In this document: positions 36,352 to 45,692 of the stretch, piece by piece
How positions within the stretch are numbered: position 1 is the first letter of the stretch
How the letters are laid out: every line of letters begins with the position of its first letter
Source: an uncultured Lachnospiraceae bacterium
GTDB taxonomy: Bacteria > Bacillota > Clostridia > Lachnospirales > Lachnospiraceae
NCBI GenBank assembly: GCA_949878435.1
Contig: CATLAK010000001.1
Coordinates: 186,001 to 250,000 of the forward strand
Reading direction: 5' to 3'
DNA: 64,000 nucleotides
Notes under the pieces: generated by a model
The model's database searches: none
Told to the model about the DNA's origin: nothing
What the model saw: the letters and a program-made list of their open reading frames with translations, nothing else
Program-made: the position numbers and the translations under genes

Positions 36352-38109
36352 ATGGCTTTTGATGGAATCACAATTGCAGCGGTTGTCAAGGAAATGAAGG
36401 AATCCCTCACCGGCGGGCGTATCTATAAAATCGCCCAGCCCGAGAATGATGAACTGCTGCTTACAATAAAAACATCTGACGGAGGTCAAAAACGCCTTCT
36501 TATTTCAGCAGGCGCCTCTCTTCCGCTGATTTATCTCACAAAAGGAAATAAGCCGAGCCCCATGACTGCACCGGGCTTTTGCATGCTGCTGCGCAAACAC
36601 CTTCAAAATGGCAGAATCATTGCCATCACTCAGCCCGGACTTGAGCGTATCATCCATCTTCATATTGAACATTTAAATGAAATGGGCGACCTTTGCCGTA
36701 AGCGGCTGATTGTGGAAATCATGGGGAAACACAGTAATATTATTTTTGTAAATGAGGAAGATGTAATCATCGACAGTATCAAACATATCTCCGGGCTGAT
36801 CAGTTCTGTCCGCGAGGTTCTGCCCGGACGCACCTATTTTATCCCCGCTACCCAGGAAAAGAGAAATCCTCTCGGCGAAGGTTACTCTGATTTTGCAGCT
36901 GCCATTACAGAAAGGAACCTGCCGCTATACAAGGCAATATACAGCCTTTATACAGGTATTTCGCCAATTATGGCACATGAAATATGCTGCCGTGCAAAGA
37001 TGGACGGCGATACCTCCACCGCTTTTCTAAGCAGCGTTCCTTGTGAAAAACAGACCTTGGATAATCTCTATCAGGCTTTTTCCCATATGATGGAGCAAGT
37101 GGAAAAGGGCGATTTCCACCCTGTCATTGTCTATGAAAATGGCAGTCCTGCAGAGTTTTCTCCCTTTCCTCTCGTTATGTACCAGGAAAATCAACAGAAA
37201 AATGTGGATTCCATCAGCAGTCTTTTAGAACAATATTATGCAGAAAAAAATACCACAACCCGTATCCGGCAAAAGTCTGTGGATCTGCGCAGAATCGTCC
37301 AGACTGCATTAGAACGCAATATCAAAAAGTATGACCTGCAGCTGCGGCAGATGAAGGATACCGAAAAAAAAGAACAATACCGCATCTACGGCGAACTTTT
37401 GAACACTTACGGTTATGAAATCTCCCCCGGGGCTAAATCAATGGAAGCACTGAACTATTATACCAATGAAATGATCACCATTCCCCTTGACCCGCTCCTT
37501 TCTCCTTCCGAAAATGCCAAAAAATATTTTGACAAATACGGGAAATTGAAACGTACCTTTGAGGCATTGACCACCCTCACAGCGCAGGTGAAAGAGGAGA
37601 TCGATCACCTTGAATCCATTCAAAACGCCCTTGATATTGCGCTTTTGGAGGACGACTTAGTCCAAATCAAGGAGGAACTTATTTCCTGCGGTTATATCCG
37701 GCGAAAAGGCGGAAACAAAAAAGTGAAATTTACCAGCAGACCCTTTCACTACATCAGCAGGGACGGTTACCATATTTATGTAGGCAAGAACAATTACCAG
37801 AATGATGAACTCACCTTCAAATTTGCCAATGGAAATGACTGGTGGTTTCATGCAAAAGGCATCCCAGGCTCACATGTGATCGTAAAATCAGAAGGCGGCG
37901 AACTGCCCGATGGCACTTTTGAAGACGCCGCCAGACTCGCCGCTTACTATTCAAAAGCAAAAGGACAGGAAAAAGTGGAAATCGACTATACAGAAAAGAA
38001 AAACGTCAAAAAGCCCAACAAAGGCAAGCCCGGGTTCGTCGTTTATTATACCAATTATTCCATGATGATCGATTCTGATATATCCGCCTTGACCCGGGTG
38101 GAGGAATAA
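36352..38109 (+). CDS. rqcH: RqcH/NFACT family ribosome quality control factor
   Basis: A 585-residue NFACT protein that recruits Ala-tRNA to stalled 50S subunits and adds C-terminal alanine tails in Firmicutes; older annotation calls it fibronectin-binding protein. NFACT-N begins MAFDGITIAAVVKEM; the coiled coil region lies about 330-440, and the C-terminal NFACT-R (DUF814) domain has GNDWWFHAKGIPGSHVI. The frame opens at 36265, but the ATG at 36352 has AAAGGAG upstream and starts the conserved region. Confidence 0.95.
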   Translation: MAFDGITIAAVVKEMKESLTGGRIYKIAQPENDELLLTIKTSDGGQKRLLISAGASLPLIYLTKGNKPSPMTAPGFCMLLRKHLQNGRIIAITQPGLERIIHLHIEHLNEMGDLCRKRLIVEIMGKHSNIIFVNEEDVIIDSIKHISGLISSVREVLPGRTYFIPATQEKRNPLGEGYSDFAAAITERNLPLYKAIYSLYTGISPIMAHEICCRAKMDGDTSTAFLSSVPCEKQTLDNLYQAFSHMMEQVEKGDFHPVIVYENGSPAEFSPFPLVMYQENQQKNVDSISSLLEQYYAEKNTTTRIRQKSVDLRRIVQTALERNIKKYDLQLRQMKDTEKKEQYRIYGELLNTYGYEISPGAKSMEALNYYTNEMITIPLDPLLSPSENAKKYFDKYGKLKRTFEALTTLTAQVKEEIDHLESIQNALDIALLEDDLVQIKEELISCGYIRRKGGNKKVKFTSRPFHYISRDGYHIYVGKNNYQNDELTFKFANGNDWWFHAKGIPGSHVIVKSEGGELPDGTFEDAARLAAYYSKAKGQEKVEIDYTEKKNVKKPNKGKPGFVVYYTNYSMMIDSDISALTRVEE

Positions 38110-38147
38110 GCATAACAAAGGCTGCACTTTTCCAGCTATGCTTTAAA

Positions 38148-38189
38148 AAAAGAAAGCGTCTGCCGCTTTTTGTCAGACGCTTTCTTTTT
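38148..38189. terminator. Bidirectional terminator rqcH / coat genes
   Basis: AAAAGAAAGCGTCTG and CAGACGCTTTCTTTTT (38148-38162, 38174-38189) form a strong stem with A and T flanks, between the convergent rqcH and coat protein genes. Confidence 0.88.
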
Positions 38190-38196
38190 AAAGATA

Positions 38197-38457
38197 TTAA
38201 AGTGTGTTGCTGGTAAACAAGCTCTTTACATGATCGATCTCTGTCTGTGTGGCTTTTGCTGCCGGAACATAATAAGATTTTTCCCTTGCCAGCTTGTAAA
38301 GCTCTTCCTGTGACTGTTCGCAGGTATTTCTAAACTGCTTTAAAGTCTGCTTTAATTCCTGATTCTCTGTCTGCGCGATCATTTCTCCGAAACGCACCAG
38401 CTCTCCGTTGATGCCGGTCAGTGTGTCTGCTACCATTGTCTTTTCATTCATCTGCAT
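38197..38457 (-). CDS. CotF-type spore coat protein
   Basis: An 86-residue helical protein: VADTLTGINGELVRFGEMIAQTENQELKQTL, then QEELYKLAREKSYYVPAA, matches the Coat_F family, small ferritin-like proteins of the clostridial spore coat. It follows a second coat-like gene by 12 bases. The ribosome site GGAGGG precedes ATG 38457. Confidence 0.82.
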   Translation of the reverse strand: MQMNEKTMVADTLTGINGELVRFGEMIAQTENQELKQTLKQFRNTCEQSQEELYKLAREKSYYVPAAKATQTEIDHVKSLFTSNTL

Positions 38458-38469
38458 CTTCCATCCCTC

Positions 38470-38655
38470 CTACTGCAAAAATTTCATCAACTGATTTTTG
38501 TTGTCCATGGCTGATTTAGCCCCTTTTTCAAAGAACTGCTTTACCTGTGTATCTGATGCACAGGATGCATATTCTTTCATTTTGCAGTGTGTCACGTCAT
38601 AACCGCCAATTAAATGACGCAGATTCTGTAAGTCAAGTTCTGATAAGTTTGCCAT
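38470..38655 (-). CDS. Small coat-associated protein (CotF partner)
   Basis: A 61-residue helical protein with NLRHLIGGYDVTHCKMKEYA and an FFEKGAKSAMDNKNQLMKFL end, typical of the short partner gene found beside CotF-like genes in Clostridia. The start is ATG 38655 behind GGAGG; the in-frame GTG nine bases upstream lies in the ribosome site. It is the first gene of a two-gene coat operon. Confidence 0.75.
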   Translation of the reverse strand: MANLSELDLQNLRHLIGGYDVTHCKMKEYASCASDTQVKQFFEKGAKSAMDNKNQLMKFLQ

Positions 38656-38731
38656 AAAAAACACCTCCTGAAAATATTGTCCTATCCGACGTTTTTATTA
38701 TTTCCAGAAGGTTTTATTCTATACTGACATT

Positions 38732-40597
38732 TTATTCATCAAGCCAGTAATCATCATCTATTTCATCGATCTTCGTTCTTATGCTTTCATTTTTCTTTTC
38801 CACATTTTTCTTTTCATAATTTTGTTTTTTGATATTCTGTTTGCTGTCGCCCCGCTTTTTGCTTGTTTGCTTTTTACTGATTTGCTTTTTGCTGCTTCGT
38901 CCGCCTGTGCTCCTCTTTGTCTGTTTCTTTTGCGCCAAAGCTTTGCTTCCTTCTTCCGTCGTCTTCATGATACCGGTTTTGCGGGCGATTCTAAGGAGCA
39001 TATACCCTTTGGGCATGCTGCACAATTCCTCCTCCGACACTGCCCGCCAGCGTATGATCAGGACAAAATAAACGGCTGCCCCGACTGCAATCGCCATTGC
39101 AAGTGCAAGGATGTTGATTTTGCAGATATAGTAAAGCCCGTGATATACGCCAAAAGCCGTGGCTCCCATAAGAACAGAAGCTAAGATAGGGCATACAAAT
39201 GTTCTGTAGACCTCCTGGCTGTAATGCAGATGACGATGCACCGAAATCTGGTTCAAGACGCATAAAATAAAGGAATACAAAACCGTAGCAAATACGTAAT
39301 AGTAAAGGCTGTACTTTTGATCCATGAATAACATCATGAGAATCATGACCGCCGCATGGATCACCACCGCTAAGGACGCGTTGATGATAGGCGTATTCAT
39401 TTTTCCGATTGACTGCAGAATCGCCTGGGTCAAAGTAGAAAGGGCATAAAAGATAATGCTCACCGCCATACACGAGAGCAGTATGGATGAAATCTCTAGG
39501 GATGCCGGCTGGGGGAAGATCACCATCATGACCGGTCTGGATAAAACCCCGATTCCCACCGCACAGGGAATGGAAATAAGCATCGTCACCTTTACCGACT
39601 TTGCCACCTTTTTCTTGACACCGCCAATATATCCTTGGGCAAAATCGCTGGAGATTCCCGGAATCAGTGCCGTCGCCATGGCAGATGCCAGTGCAATTGG
39701 AATGTTGGAGATCTTCGTTCCCTTTGCAACAGCGCTTAAGTCGGTGGAAACCGCTGCCTCCTCCACCTTCCTTACCCCCATCATAATCTGCTGGTAGATC
39801 GTATTATCCAAAAAATTATTGATATTATAAATGCCTGTACTTAAAATAAAGGGCGTCACCACCAGCAGAATCATCTTAAAAATATCTCCATAAGATTCAT
39901 CCACGTGGGTCGTGTCTCTTTCGATTCTCCTGCGTATGGTCTTCCTGTTCAGCGCATATACGCCCAGCATGAACAACAGCCCGATCAGCACTCCTGCTCC
40001 CGTACCGATCGTTCCGCCGGCAGCACCGTAAGACGCCTGGGTGGTTGCATCCTGATCTCTTACTAAGCTTACCATCACATATGCCATGCCGATACTGACA
40101 CCTGCATTGACAAGCTGCTCCACAATCTGAGATACGGAGGTCTGTACCATGGTCTTGTGGGCTTGGAAGTACCCCCGCAGAACCCCTAAAATCCCGCTGA
40201 AAAAGATTGTCGGCGCAAGCACTCTAAGGGGCAGGACCGCGCTGTCCATCTTTACCAGAAGTCCTGCTCCAAAAAACACAAATAAGCTGGCAATACCACC
40301 GACTACCAGCACATAGATAAACGCACAGCGAAAAATCCTGTGCGCATTTCGATATTCTTTTGTCGCAAGCCTCTGTGCGATTACTTTGGAAACAGCTGAA
40401 GGAATACTGTAAGAGGATATCAGAAGAACGATACTGTATGCATAGTATGCGCTATTGTAATATCCGTTTCCCTCATCTCCAATAATATCGACCAGCGGTC
40501 TGTTATAGAGAAGTCCAATGATGCGGACGATGATTCCGGCAAAAGCCAGAATCCCCGCCTGCAAAATAAAACTATCTTTCTTTTTCTTATTCGGCAT
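38732..40597 (-). CDS. SpoVB/MurJ-type lipid flippase with Lys-rich tail
   Basis: A 621-residue polysaccharide-flippase-family protein with about 14 TM segments. The N-terminal block IVRIIGLLYNRPLVDIIGDEGNGYY and the SAVSKVIAQRLA block match the stage V sporulation protein B group of the MOP superfamily, which flips lipid II or related precursors for spore cortex. After about residue 545 comes a tail of 70-75 residues made largely of Lys, Gln and Ser (repeats of KKQ, ending DYWLDE), uncommon for the family. It lies 21 bases after glgA on the same strand. Confidence 0.85.
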   Translation of the reverse strand: MPNKKKKDSFILQAGILAFAGIIVRIIGLLYNRPLVDIIGDEGNGYYNSAYYAYSIVLLISSYSIPSAVSKVIAQRLATKEYRNAHRIFRCAFIYVLVVGGIASLFVFFGAGLLVKMDSAVLPLRVLAPTIFFSGILGVLRGYFQAHKTMVQTSVSQIVEQLVNAGVSIGMAYVMVSLVRDQDATTQASYGAAGGTIGTGAGVLIGLLFMLGVYALNRKTIRRRIERDTTHVDESYGDIFKMILLVVTPFILSTGIYNINNFLDNTIYQQIMMGVRKVEEAAVSTDLSAVAKGTKISNIPIALASAMATALIPGISSDFAQGYIGGVKKKVAKSVKVTMLISIPCAVGIGVLSRPVMMVIFPQPASLEISSILLSCMAVSIIFYALSTLTQAILQSIGKMNTPIINASLAVVIHAAVMILMMLFMDQKYSLYYYVFATVLYSFILCVLNQISVHRHLHYSQEVYRTFVCPILASVLMGATAFGVYHGLYYICKINILALAMAIAVGAAVYFVLIIRWRAVSEEELCSMPKGYMLLRIARKTGIMKTTEEGSKALAQKKQTKRSTGGRSSKKQISKKQTSKKRGDSKQNIKKQNYEKKNVEKKNESIRTKIDEIDDDYWLDE

Positions 40598-40618
40598 TGA
40601 TGTTACGCTCCAAAACTT

Positions 40619-42067
40619 TTAGCCGATCAGCCAGTCATACATCTCCTGATATTTCGCTGCTGAAACATTCCATGAAAAATCGGCTGCCATAGCGCGATCC
40701 ACAATCTTGTTCCACTCACGCTTTTTGTCATAAAAAACGTGCTCTGCATAACGGATGATTCCCAGCATTTCATGGGCATTGTAGTTTACAAAGGAAAATC
40801 CTGTTCCTGTGTTCTCATATTCATTGTATGGCATTACGGTGTCTGTCAGACCACCTGTTTCTCTGACGATCGGAACGGTACCATAGCGAAGGCTCATCAG
40901 CTGGCTCAGCCCGCAAGGCTCAAACAGGGAAGGCATCAGGAAAGCATCGCTTGCCGCATAAATCTTATGGGACAGTGCATCTGAATAATAAATGTTCGCG
41001 GAAACCTTATTGTTATATTTCCAATCGAAGTGGCGGAACATATTTTCATACCGCTCTTCTCCCGTTCCTAAAACCACAAGCTGAACGCTGTCCTGGCACA
41101 ACTCATCCATGATATAGGCAATCAGGTCAAATCCCTTCTGATCGGTCAATCTCGATACAATACCGATCATAAACTTGCGCTCATCCTGCTCCAGTCCCAG
41201 TTCTGCCTGCAGCGCGCGTTTGTTTTTGATCTTTTCCTTGCGGAAGTTCACTGCGTTATAGTTAAATTCAATATTTTTGTCTGTTTCGGGATTGAACTCA
41301 TCATAATCGATGCCGTTTACGATACCTCTTAGGGAGTTGCTTCTTGCACGTAAAAGCCCATCCAACTGTTCACCGTAAAACGGTGTCTTGATTTCTTCTG
41401 CATAGGTATTGCTCACGGTGGTAATAGCATCCGCGTAGACCAGACCGCCCTTTAAAAGATTGGCATCCTTAAACAGCTCCAGCTTATCCGGCGTAAAATA
41501 GTACGGCGGAAGCCCTGTAATATCCTGCACTTCCTTAATGCTCCATTTCCCCTGGAACTTTAAGTTGTGAATGGTCATTACAGATTTGATACCCCGATAA
41601 AAATCGCTTCCCTGGAAGCGCTCTTTTAAATATACCGGAACCAGACCGGTCTGCCAGTCATGACAATGAATCAAATCCGGCCTAAAATCGATGACAGGCA
41701 GAATCGATAAGGCTGCCTTGCAGAAAAATGCATATTTCTCGATTTCAAACAATGCGTTGTCGCTATATGGTCTAAATCCGTTAAAGAACATTTCATTGTC
41801 AATAAAATAATATTTTACGCCGTCTACCTCGGCATACATAATGCCCACATATTCATTTTTCCAATGGAAGTCCATATAAAAATGAGTGATATAACTCATC
41901 TTGTCCTTCATTTGCTGCGTCATGCAGGTATACTTGGGGAGAATGACCCTCACGTCAAAATACCGCTTATCAATACACTTCGGAAGTGAACCTACCACAT
42001 CAGCCAGTCCCCCTGTTTTAATGAATGGAACCCCTTCTGATGCGACAAAAAGAATCTTTTTCATCAC
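40619..42067 (-). CDS. glgA: Glycogen synthase
   Basis: A 482-residue GT5 enzyme that extends alpha-1,4-glucan from ADP-glucose. The ADP-glucose-binding motif KTGGLADVVGSLPK is at residues 17-30; the C-terminal half has GIVSRLTDQKG and the EPCGLSQLMSLRYG loop. No other glg genes adjoin it. It begins after a weakly T-rich region and is followed by the SpoVB-like gene, so storage glucan and sporulation may share a transcript. Confidence 0.95.
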   Translation of the reverse strand: MMKKILFVASEGVPFIKTGGLADVVGSLPKCIDKRYFDVRVILPKYTCMTQQMKDKMSYITHFYMDFHWKNEYVGIMYAEVDGVKYYFIDNEMFFNGFRPYSDNALFEIEKYAFFCKAALSILPVIDFRPDLIHCHDWQTGLVPVYLKERFQGSDFYRGIKSVMTIHNLKFQGKWSIKEVQDITGLPPYYFTPDKLELFKDANLLKGGLVYADAITTVSNTYAEEIKTPFYGEQLDGLLRARSNSLRGIVNGIDYDEFNPETDKNIEFNYNAVNFRKEKIKNKRALQAELGLEQDERKFMIGIVSRLTDQKGFDLIAYIMDELCQDSVQLVVLGTGEERYENMFRHFDWKYNNKVSANIYYSDALSHKIYAASDAFLMPSLFEPCGLSQLMSLRYGTVPIVRETGGLTDTVMPYNEYENTGTGFSFVNYNAHEMLGIIRYAEHVFYDKKREWNKIVDRAMAADFSWNVSAAKYQEMYDWLIG

Positions 42068-42193
42068 AAACCCTCCAATAATTATTGTTATAGAATATTA
42101 TACATCATCCCTCTACGCAATAAAAGAAAAATTTGTAAATTAATGTTTCCAGCATTGGATTCCCTCTCCTTAAAAGTACCCATCAACAACGAA

Positions 42194-42229
42194 CGCCGCA
42201 AAATCATCTGTTTTGATAACTTTGCGGCG
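42194..42229 (-). terminator. Terminator after the Spo0A-like gene
   Basis: CGCCGCAAA / TTTGCGGCG, a 9-bp stem enclosing 18 bases with an inner ATCA/TGAT pairing, only 4 bases past the stop at 42234. Confidence 0.65.
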
Positions 42230-42233
42230 ATTC

Positions 42234-42749
42234 TTATCTGTACTGGAGTCTGATCTTATCTGCAATCAGCGCTATAAACTCTGAATTGGTAGGTTTTCCT
42301 TTTCCTGTGTTGATAGTATAGCCAAACAGGGCATCTAAGGTTTCCATCCTTCCCCTGTTCCATGCAACCTCGATTGCATGTCTGATCGCGCGTTCCACAC
42401 GGCTTGCCGTGGTCTGATTCTTTCTTGCGATTGTGGGGTAAAGTACCTTTGTGATAGAACCCAGCATGTCAGGGTTCTCCACCGACATCATAATCGCCTC
42501 TCTTAAGTACTGATATCCTTTGATATGTGCCGGAACACCGATCTCATGAATCATATCTGTCACATCTCTTTCCAGATTGTAAGAGACCTTCTTGTCTGCT
42601 TCTTTTGTATCCTCTTCTTTTAATACCGATTTACTGCCAGAGGGTACCGTTATCATGATTTGAAATTCCCTGTTCATATGTATTAACTCGCCCAGAATTT
42701 TATATACCTTTTCTGTATCCTCAATTGTCGATAAATTTAACTGTTCCAT
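42234..42749 (-). CDS. Spo0A effector-domain protein lacking the receiver domain
   Basis: A 171-residue protein. Residues from about 58 onward are the Spo0A DNA-binding domain: [20 protein letters not shown], then [34 protein letters not shown] and ending IADKIRLQ. The ~120-residue phospho-receiver of normal Spo0A (about 265 residues) is absent; the N-terminal 57 residues show no Asp phosphorylation site and an acidic Lys/Glu linker. The start is ATG 42749 with AGGAGGG 7 bases ahead. It could bind 0A boxes without phosphorelay input, as activator or competitor. That role is inference. Confidence 0.88.
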   Translation of the reverse strand: MEQLNLSTIEDTEKVYKILGELIHMNREFQIMITVPSGSKSVLKEEDTKEADKKVSYNLERDVTDMIHEIGVPAHIKGYQYLREAIMMSVENPDMLGSITKVLYPTIARKNQTTASRVERAIRHAIEVAWNRGRMETLDALFGYTINTGKGKPTNSEFIALIADKIRLQYR

Positions 42750-42840
42750 TATTTTCCCTCCTTTTTCCAAATAACGCTATGAATTTATTATAAAATACAT
42801 GATACGCCACTTCAACTGTTATTCATCGCGCTTTTTTCGC

Positions 42841-43722
42841 TTAGTCGTTAGGTCTTTTGTAAAATCTTCCCGTAATCTGCTCTGTTTTCATAATATTTAT
42901 GAATGCTTTCTCGTCCACTTCCCTGATTTTTGTCACAACTTTGCGGATCTCATCACTTCCTACAACAGAGTAGAGCATATTACATTCCTTATTTCGATAG
43001 CATCCGATTCCTTTAAATAAAGTGGCGTCATGATTTGTGATATCACGTATTTCTTCATAAACCTCTTCCGGACTTTCGGTAATGATAAACAGCGTCTGTT
43101 TCTGGTATCTTTTATAGAGAAAATGCAGGACCTGCGTGGAGGTAAATTGAAAAATAATAGAATATAACGCCTCATTCCAGTCGAACAGACTTCCTGCAAT
43201 CAGCAGAACAATTACATTAGCAGCAAAAATATAATTCCATGTATCTATTCCGTATTTTTCGGAGAAGAAGATGGCAATAAAATCTGTTCCTCCGCTGGTG
43301 GCGTTGGCAAACAAGCATAAGCTGATGGCAAATGCATTGATGATTCCGCCAAATACGCAGACAAGCAGCGTATCGTGGGTGACTGGATAACCTGGAAGAA
43401 TATCCGTCAGAATGCCTGATAATACAATCATCAGACAGGAATATCCTGTGAATTTCTTTCCGATAAATTTAAAACTGATGAAAACAGGAATTGCATTTAA
43501 AAGCAGGTTCACAGCTGTAAAAGGAATCGCCAGATTAAAAAATTCCGCCCCAATCTGCTGTATCAGCAATGTAACCCCGTTAAAACCGCCGGGAATCAGA
43601 TTCCCTGCGCGGATGAAGCTCTTGATGTTCATCGCCATGATGCAGGCGGCAAGTACGACCAGACAGAACCGTCTCGCCTCCGTCAATACCTTATTTTGAT
43701 TTATATTCGCTTCTGCTTTCAT
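42841..43722 (-). CDS. YitT family membrane protein (DUF161/DUF2179)
   Basis: A 293-residue protein with five or six TM segments. The segment GNLIPGGFNGVTLLIQQIG and the TSGGTDFIAIFFSEKYG block are the two DUF161 signatures. The soluble C-terminal DUF2179 domain (about 215-285) has ITNHDATLFKGIGCY. The function in the family is not settled. Its start lies one base from the stop of the S66 peptidase gene, so the two are co-transcribed. Confidence 0.9.
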   Translation of the reverse strand: MKAEANINQNKVLTEARRFCLVVLAACIMAMNIKSFIRAGNLIPGGFNGVTLLIQQIGAEFFNLAIPFTAVNLLLNAIPVFISFKFIGKKFTGYSCLMIVLSGILTDILPGYPVTHDTLLVCVFGGIINAFAISLCLFANATSGGTDFIAIFFSEKYGIDTWNYIFAANVIVLLIAGSLFDWNEALYSIIFQFTSTQVLHFLYKRYQKQTLFIITESPEEVYEEIRDITNHDATLFKGIGCYRNKECNMLYSVVGSDEIRKVVTKIREVDEKAFINIMKTEQITGRFYKRPND

Positions 43723-43723
43723 C

Positions 43724-44776
43724 TCATTTATACTCCATTTTTATTTCCAACTGATTTCCTTCTGCCTTTACCTTCGCAAGACTTCCGCTTACCAGCGGCA
43801 TCATAGGCGGCAGATGCCCTATATCACAGTCCATGATGACCGGTATTTTATGGCGCCTTGCTGTGGGAAGGATTGCCGTATACTGGTCAAGCCCCATCAT
43901 TTCCTCCCCGTAGCAAAAACAGGGACGCCCGATTAAAAAGCCCTTCACATACTTAAACCAGCCTGCCTGCTCCATCTGCCACATGGCTCTGCGCACGCCA
44001 AAGACATTTAAATCACAGGCTTCCAGAAACCAGATGAATCCGTCTTCTTTATAGTTTTCCGCAAAATCCTTTACTTTATCAAACCGGGTTCCCAAAAGGT
44101 TTACCAGACAGTCCATGCATCCTCCAATCAGCCGCCCTTCCATAACGGCACCATCTGCCCGCTGCATAGCACCTGCCTGATCAGGCTGATAAATCTTTAA
44201 ATCCGGCGCTTGTGTGCATTGATAAGGCGCCAAAGGGTGTTCTTCGTCCTTTATCCCTTCTCTCTCCCACTTTTCGTAGCCTGCTGCTTCTTCTTTCTTC
44301 CCAGTCAGCAGATCCATTGCATCCATTAAGGATGGATGCCACGGTTCCATGCCAAATGCGGCGGCACACGGACCATAAATGGCAGCTGTATCGCAGAGGG
44401 TGTTTAAAAGAAACGTCATGTTCGTATTGTCGGAATATCCCATGAACCACTTCGGCTCCGCCTTTCGTATCGCGTCAAAATCCACATATTCCAATATCTC
44501 GCACATCAGCTCTCCACCGCCGCAGGAAATCAGGCAGTCATTGTCCCTGCTCAGATAGTATTCGGTCAATTCCCTTCCACATTCTTCCGGCGTGTTGCTG
44601 ATTCCGATTCCCTTCGTCTCATAACAGTTCGGTCCCAGATCCACTTTATATCCCATGCCGATCCATTTTTTCTGTGCATTTTCAAAAGCGCTTCTATAAG
44701 GTTCTATTGCACAGCCAAAGGAAGGGGATGGAAAGCCAATCGTTCCATTTTCTTTCAAAAACTCTGGATATTTCAT
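43724..44776 (-). CDS. Peptidase family S66 (LD-carboxypeptidase/MccF-like)
   Basis: A 350-residue serine peptidase. The nucleophile Ser is in WFMGYSDNT (near 126), the catalytic Glu region in FIWFLEACDLN and the His in CDIGHLPPMMPLVSG, matching the Ser-Glu-His triad of S66. Members trim muropeptides or detoxify microcin C-type antibiotics. An insertion between about 160 and 205 resembles the MccF-like branch, but substrate cannot be assigned. It is the first gene of a pair with yitT. Confidence 0.88.
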   Translation of the reverse strand: MKYPEFLKENGTIGFPSPSFGCAIEPYRSAFENAQKKWIGMGYKVDLGPNCYETKGIGISNTPEECGRELTEYYLSRDNDCLISCGGGELMCEILEYVDFDAIRKAEPKWFMGYSDNTNMTFLLNTLCDTAAIYGPCAAAFGMEPWHPSLMDAMDLLTGKKEEAAGYEKWEREGIKDEEHPLAPYQCTQAPDLKIYQPDQAGAMQRADGAVMEGRLIGGCMDCLVNLLGTRFDKVKDFAENYKEDGFIWFLEACDLNVFGVRRAMWQMEQAGWFKYVKGFLIGRPCFCYGEEMMGLDQYTAILPTARRHKIPVIMDCDIGHLPPMMPLVSGSLAKVKAEGNQLEIKMEYK

Positions 44777-44830
44777 TTCGTCACTCTCCTTCCTTTTTAT
44801 AATAACATCCTTCTGTCATAATTCAATCAA

Positions 44831-44864
44831 AACTTTAAACCCGGGCATCTATTTATGCCCGGGT
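44831..44864 (-). terminator. Terminator after the LytTR gene
   Basis: ACCCGGGCAT / ATGCCCGGGT, a perfect 10-bp stem with a 6-nt loop, followed on the minus strand by TTTAAAGTTTTG. Confidence 0.85.
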
Positions 44865-44882
44865 CTATCTGCCTGTCTGTCT

Positions 44883-45614
44883 TTAATAATTCTCTCCTAG
44901 AACTTCTTCCATAAAGTCCACATAGGTAACACCTATGCCGATCTTCTCCATACCGTTTTTAAGCTGAATGGTCTTATGCACCGTGTCGATGTTTTTAATA
45001 TAATTTAAGTTAACAATGGTGCTGCGATGACATTTCACGAAATCAGAATCATCCAGCTTTTCTAACATCTGCTTCATCGTAATGTAGGGCGCACATCGGA
45101 CTTTTCTGTCACAGGTATGGATATAGAGCCTGTCGTCGATCATCTCAATATAGGTGATTGCATCCTTCTCGATCCTGTATACGATACCGTTCCACTGAAA
45201 ATGAATCATCTGATTACTTTTAAGGCTCGTCAAAAACCGCAGACTGTCCTCTACCACCCTTTTAAATACATATTTATCTGCCGGTTTATCGATGAACTTA
45301 TAACAGTTTAGTTTGTCATACGTATATAACAGCGTATCCTTCACTTCCGTGATAAACAAAATGGGCGTAAACTCATATTTAGGGTGATTGCGTATCCGCT
45401 CCACAAACTCAAGTTCGGGAGGGATGTGCTCTCCCTCTTCTTCCAGTGTGATATCCACTATAAACAAATCAATGGGCACCTTGATGGCGCATCTATAAGC
45501 CTCCATTGCATTGTTCCTGGCCAGAATGACTACCTTTTCATTGAGCTCAAAAAGAATCCTTCTCAGCCGATCCATCGATTCCCATTCATCTTCCAGTAAA
45601 AGTATCTTTCTCAC
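44883..45614 (-). CDS. LytTR-family response regulator
   Basis: A 243-residue regulator. The receiver domain (1-125) has acidic residues ED at 8-9 and the phospho-acceptor Asp54 in FIVDITLEE, with Lys in FIDKPAD. The C-terminal LytTR DNA-binding domain (about 140-240) has YIEMIDDRLYIHTCD and VKCHRSTIVNLNYIKNID. No partner kinase is adjacent. It starts 78 bases after malG on the same strand, so it may be transcribed with the maltodextrin genes or control them. Confidence 0.9.
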   Translation of the reverse strand: MRKILLLEDEWESMDRLRRILFELNEKVVILARNNAMEAYRCAIKVPIDLFIVDITLEEEGEHIPPELEFVERIRNHPKYEFTPILFITEVKDTLLYTYDKLNCYKFIDKPADKYVFKRVVEDSLRFLTSLKSNQMIHFQWNGIVYRIEKDAITYIEMIDDRLYIHTCDRKVRCAPYITMKQMLEKLDDSDFVKCHRSTIVNLNYIKNIDTVHKTIQLKNGMEKIGIGVTYVDFMEEVLGENY

Positions 45615-45692
45615 CTATCGCTTCTCTCTTTCGAATTGTTTAAGGTAAGTATAATACAGGAAATAGATTTATACCAGCACAATTTTATAGTT

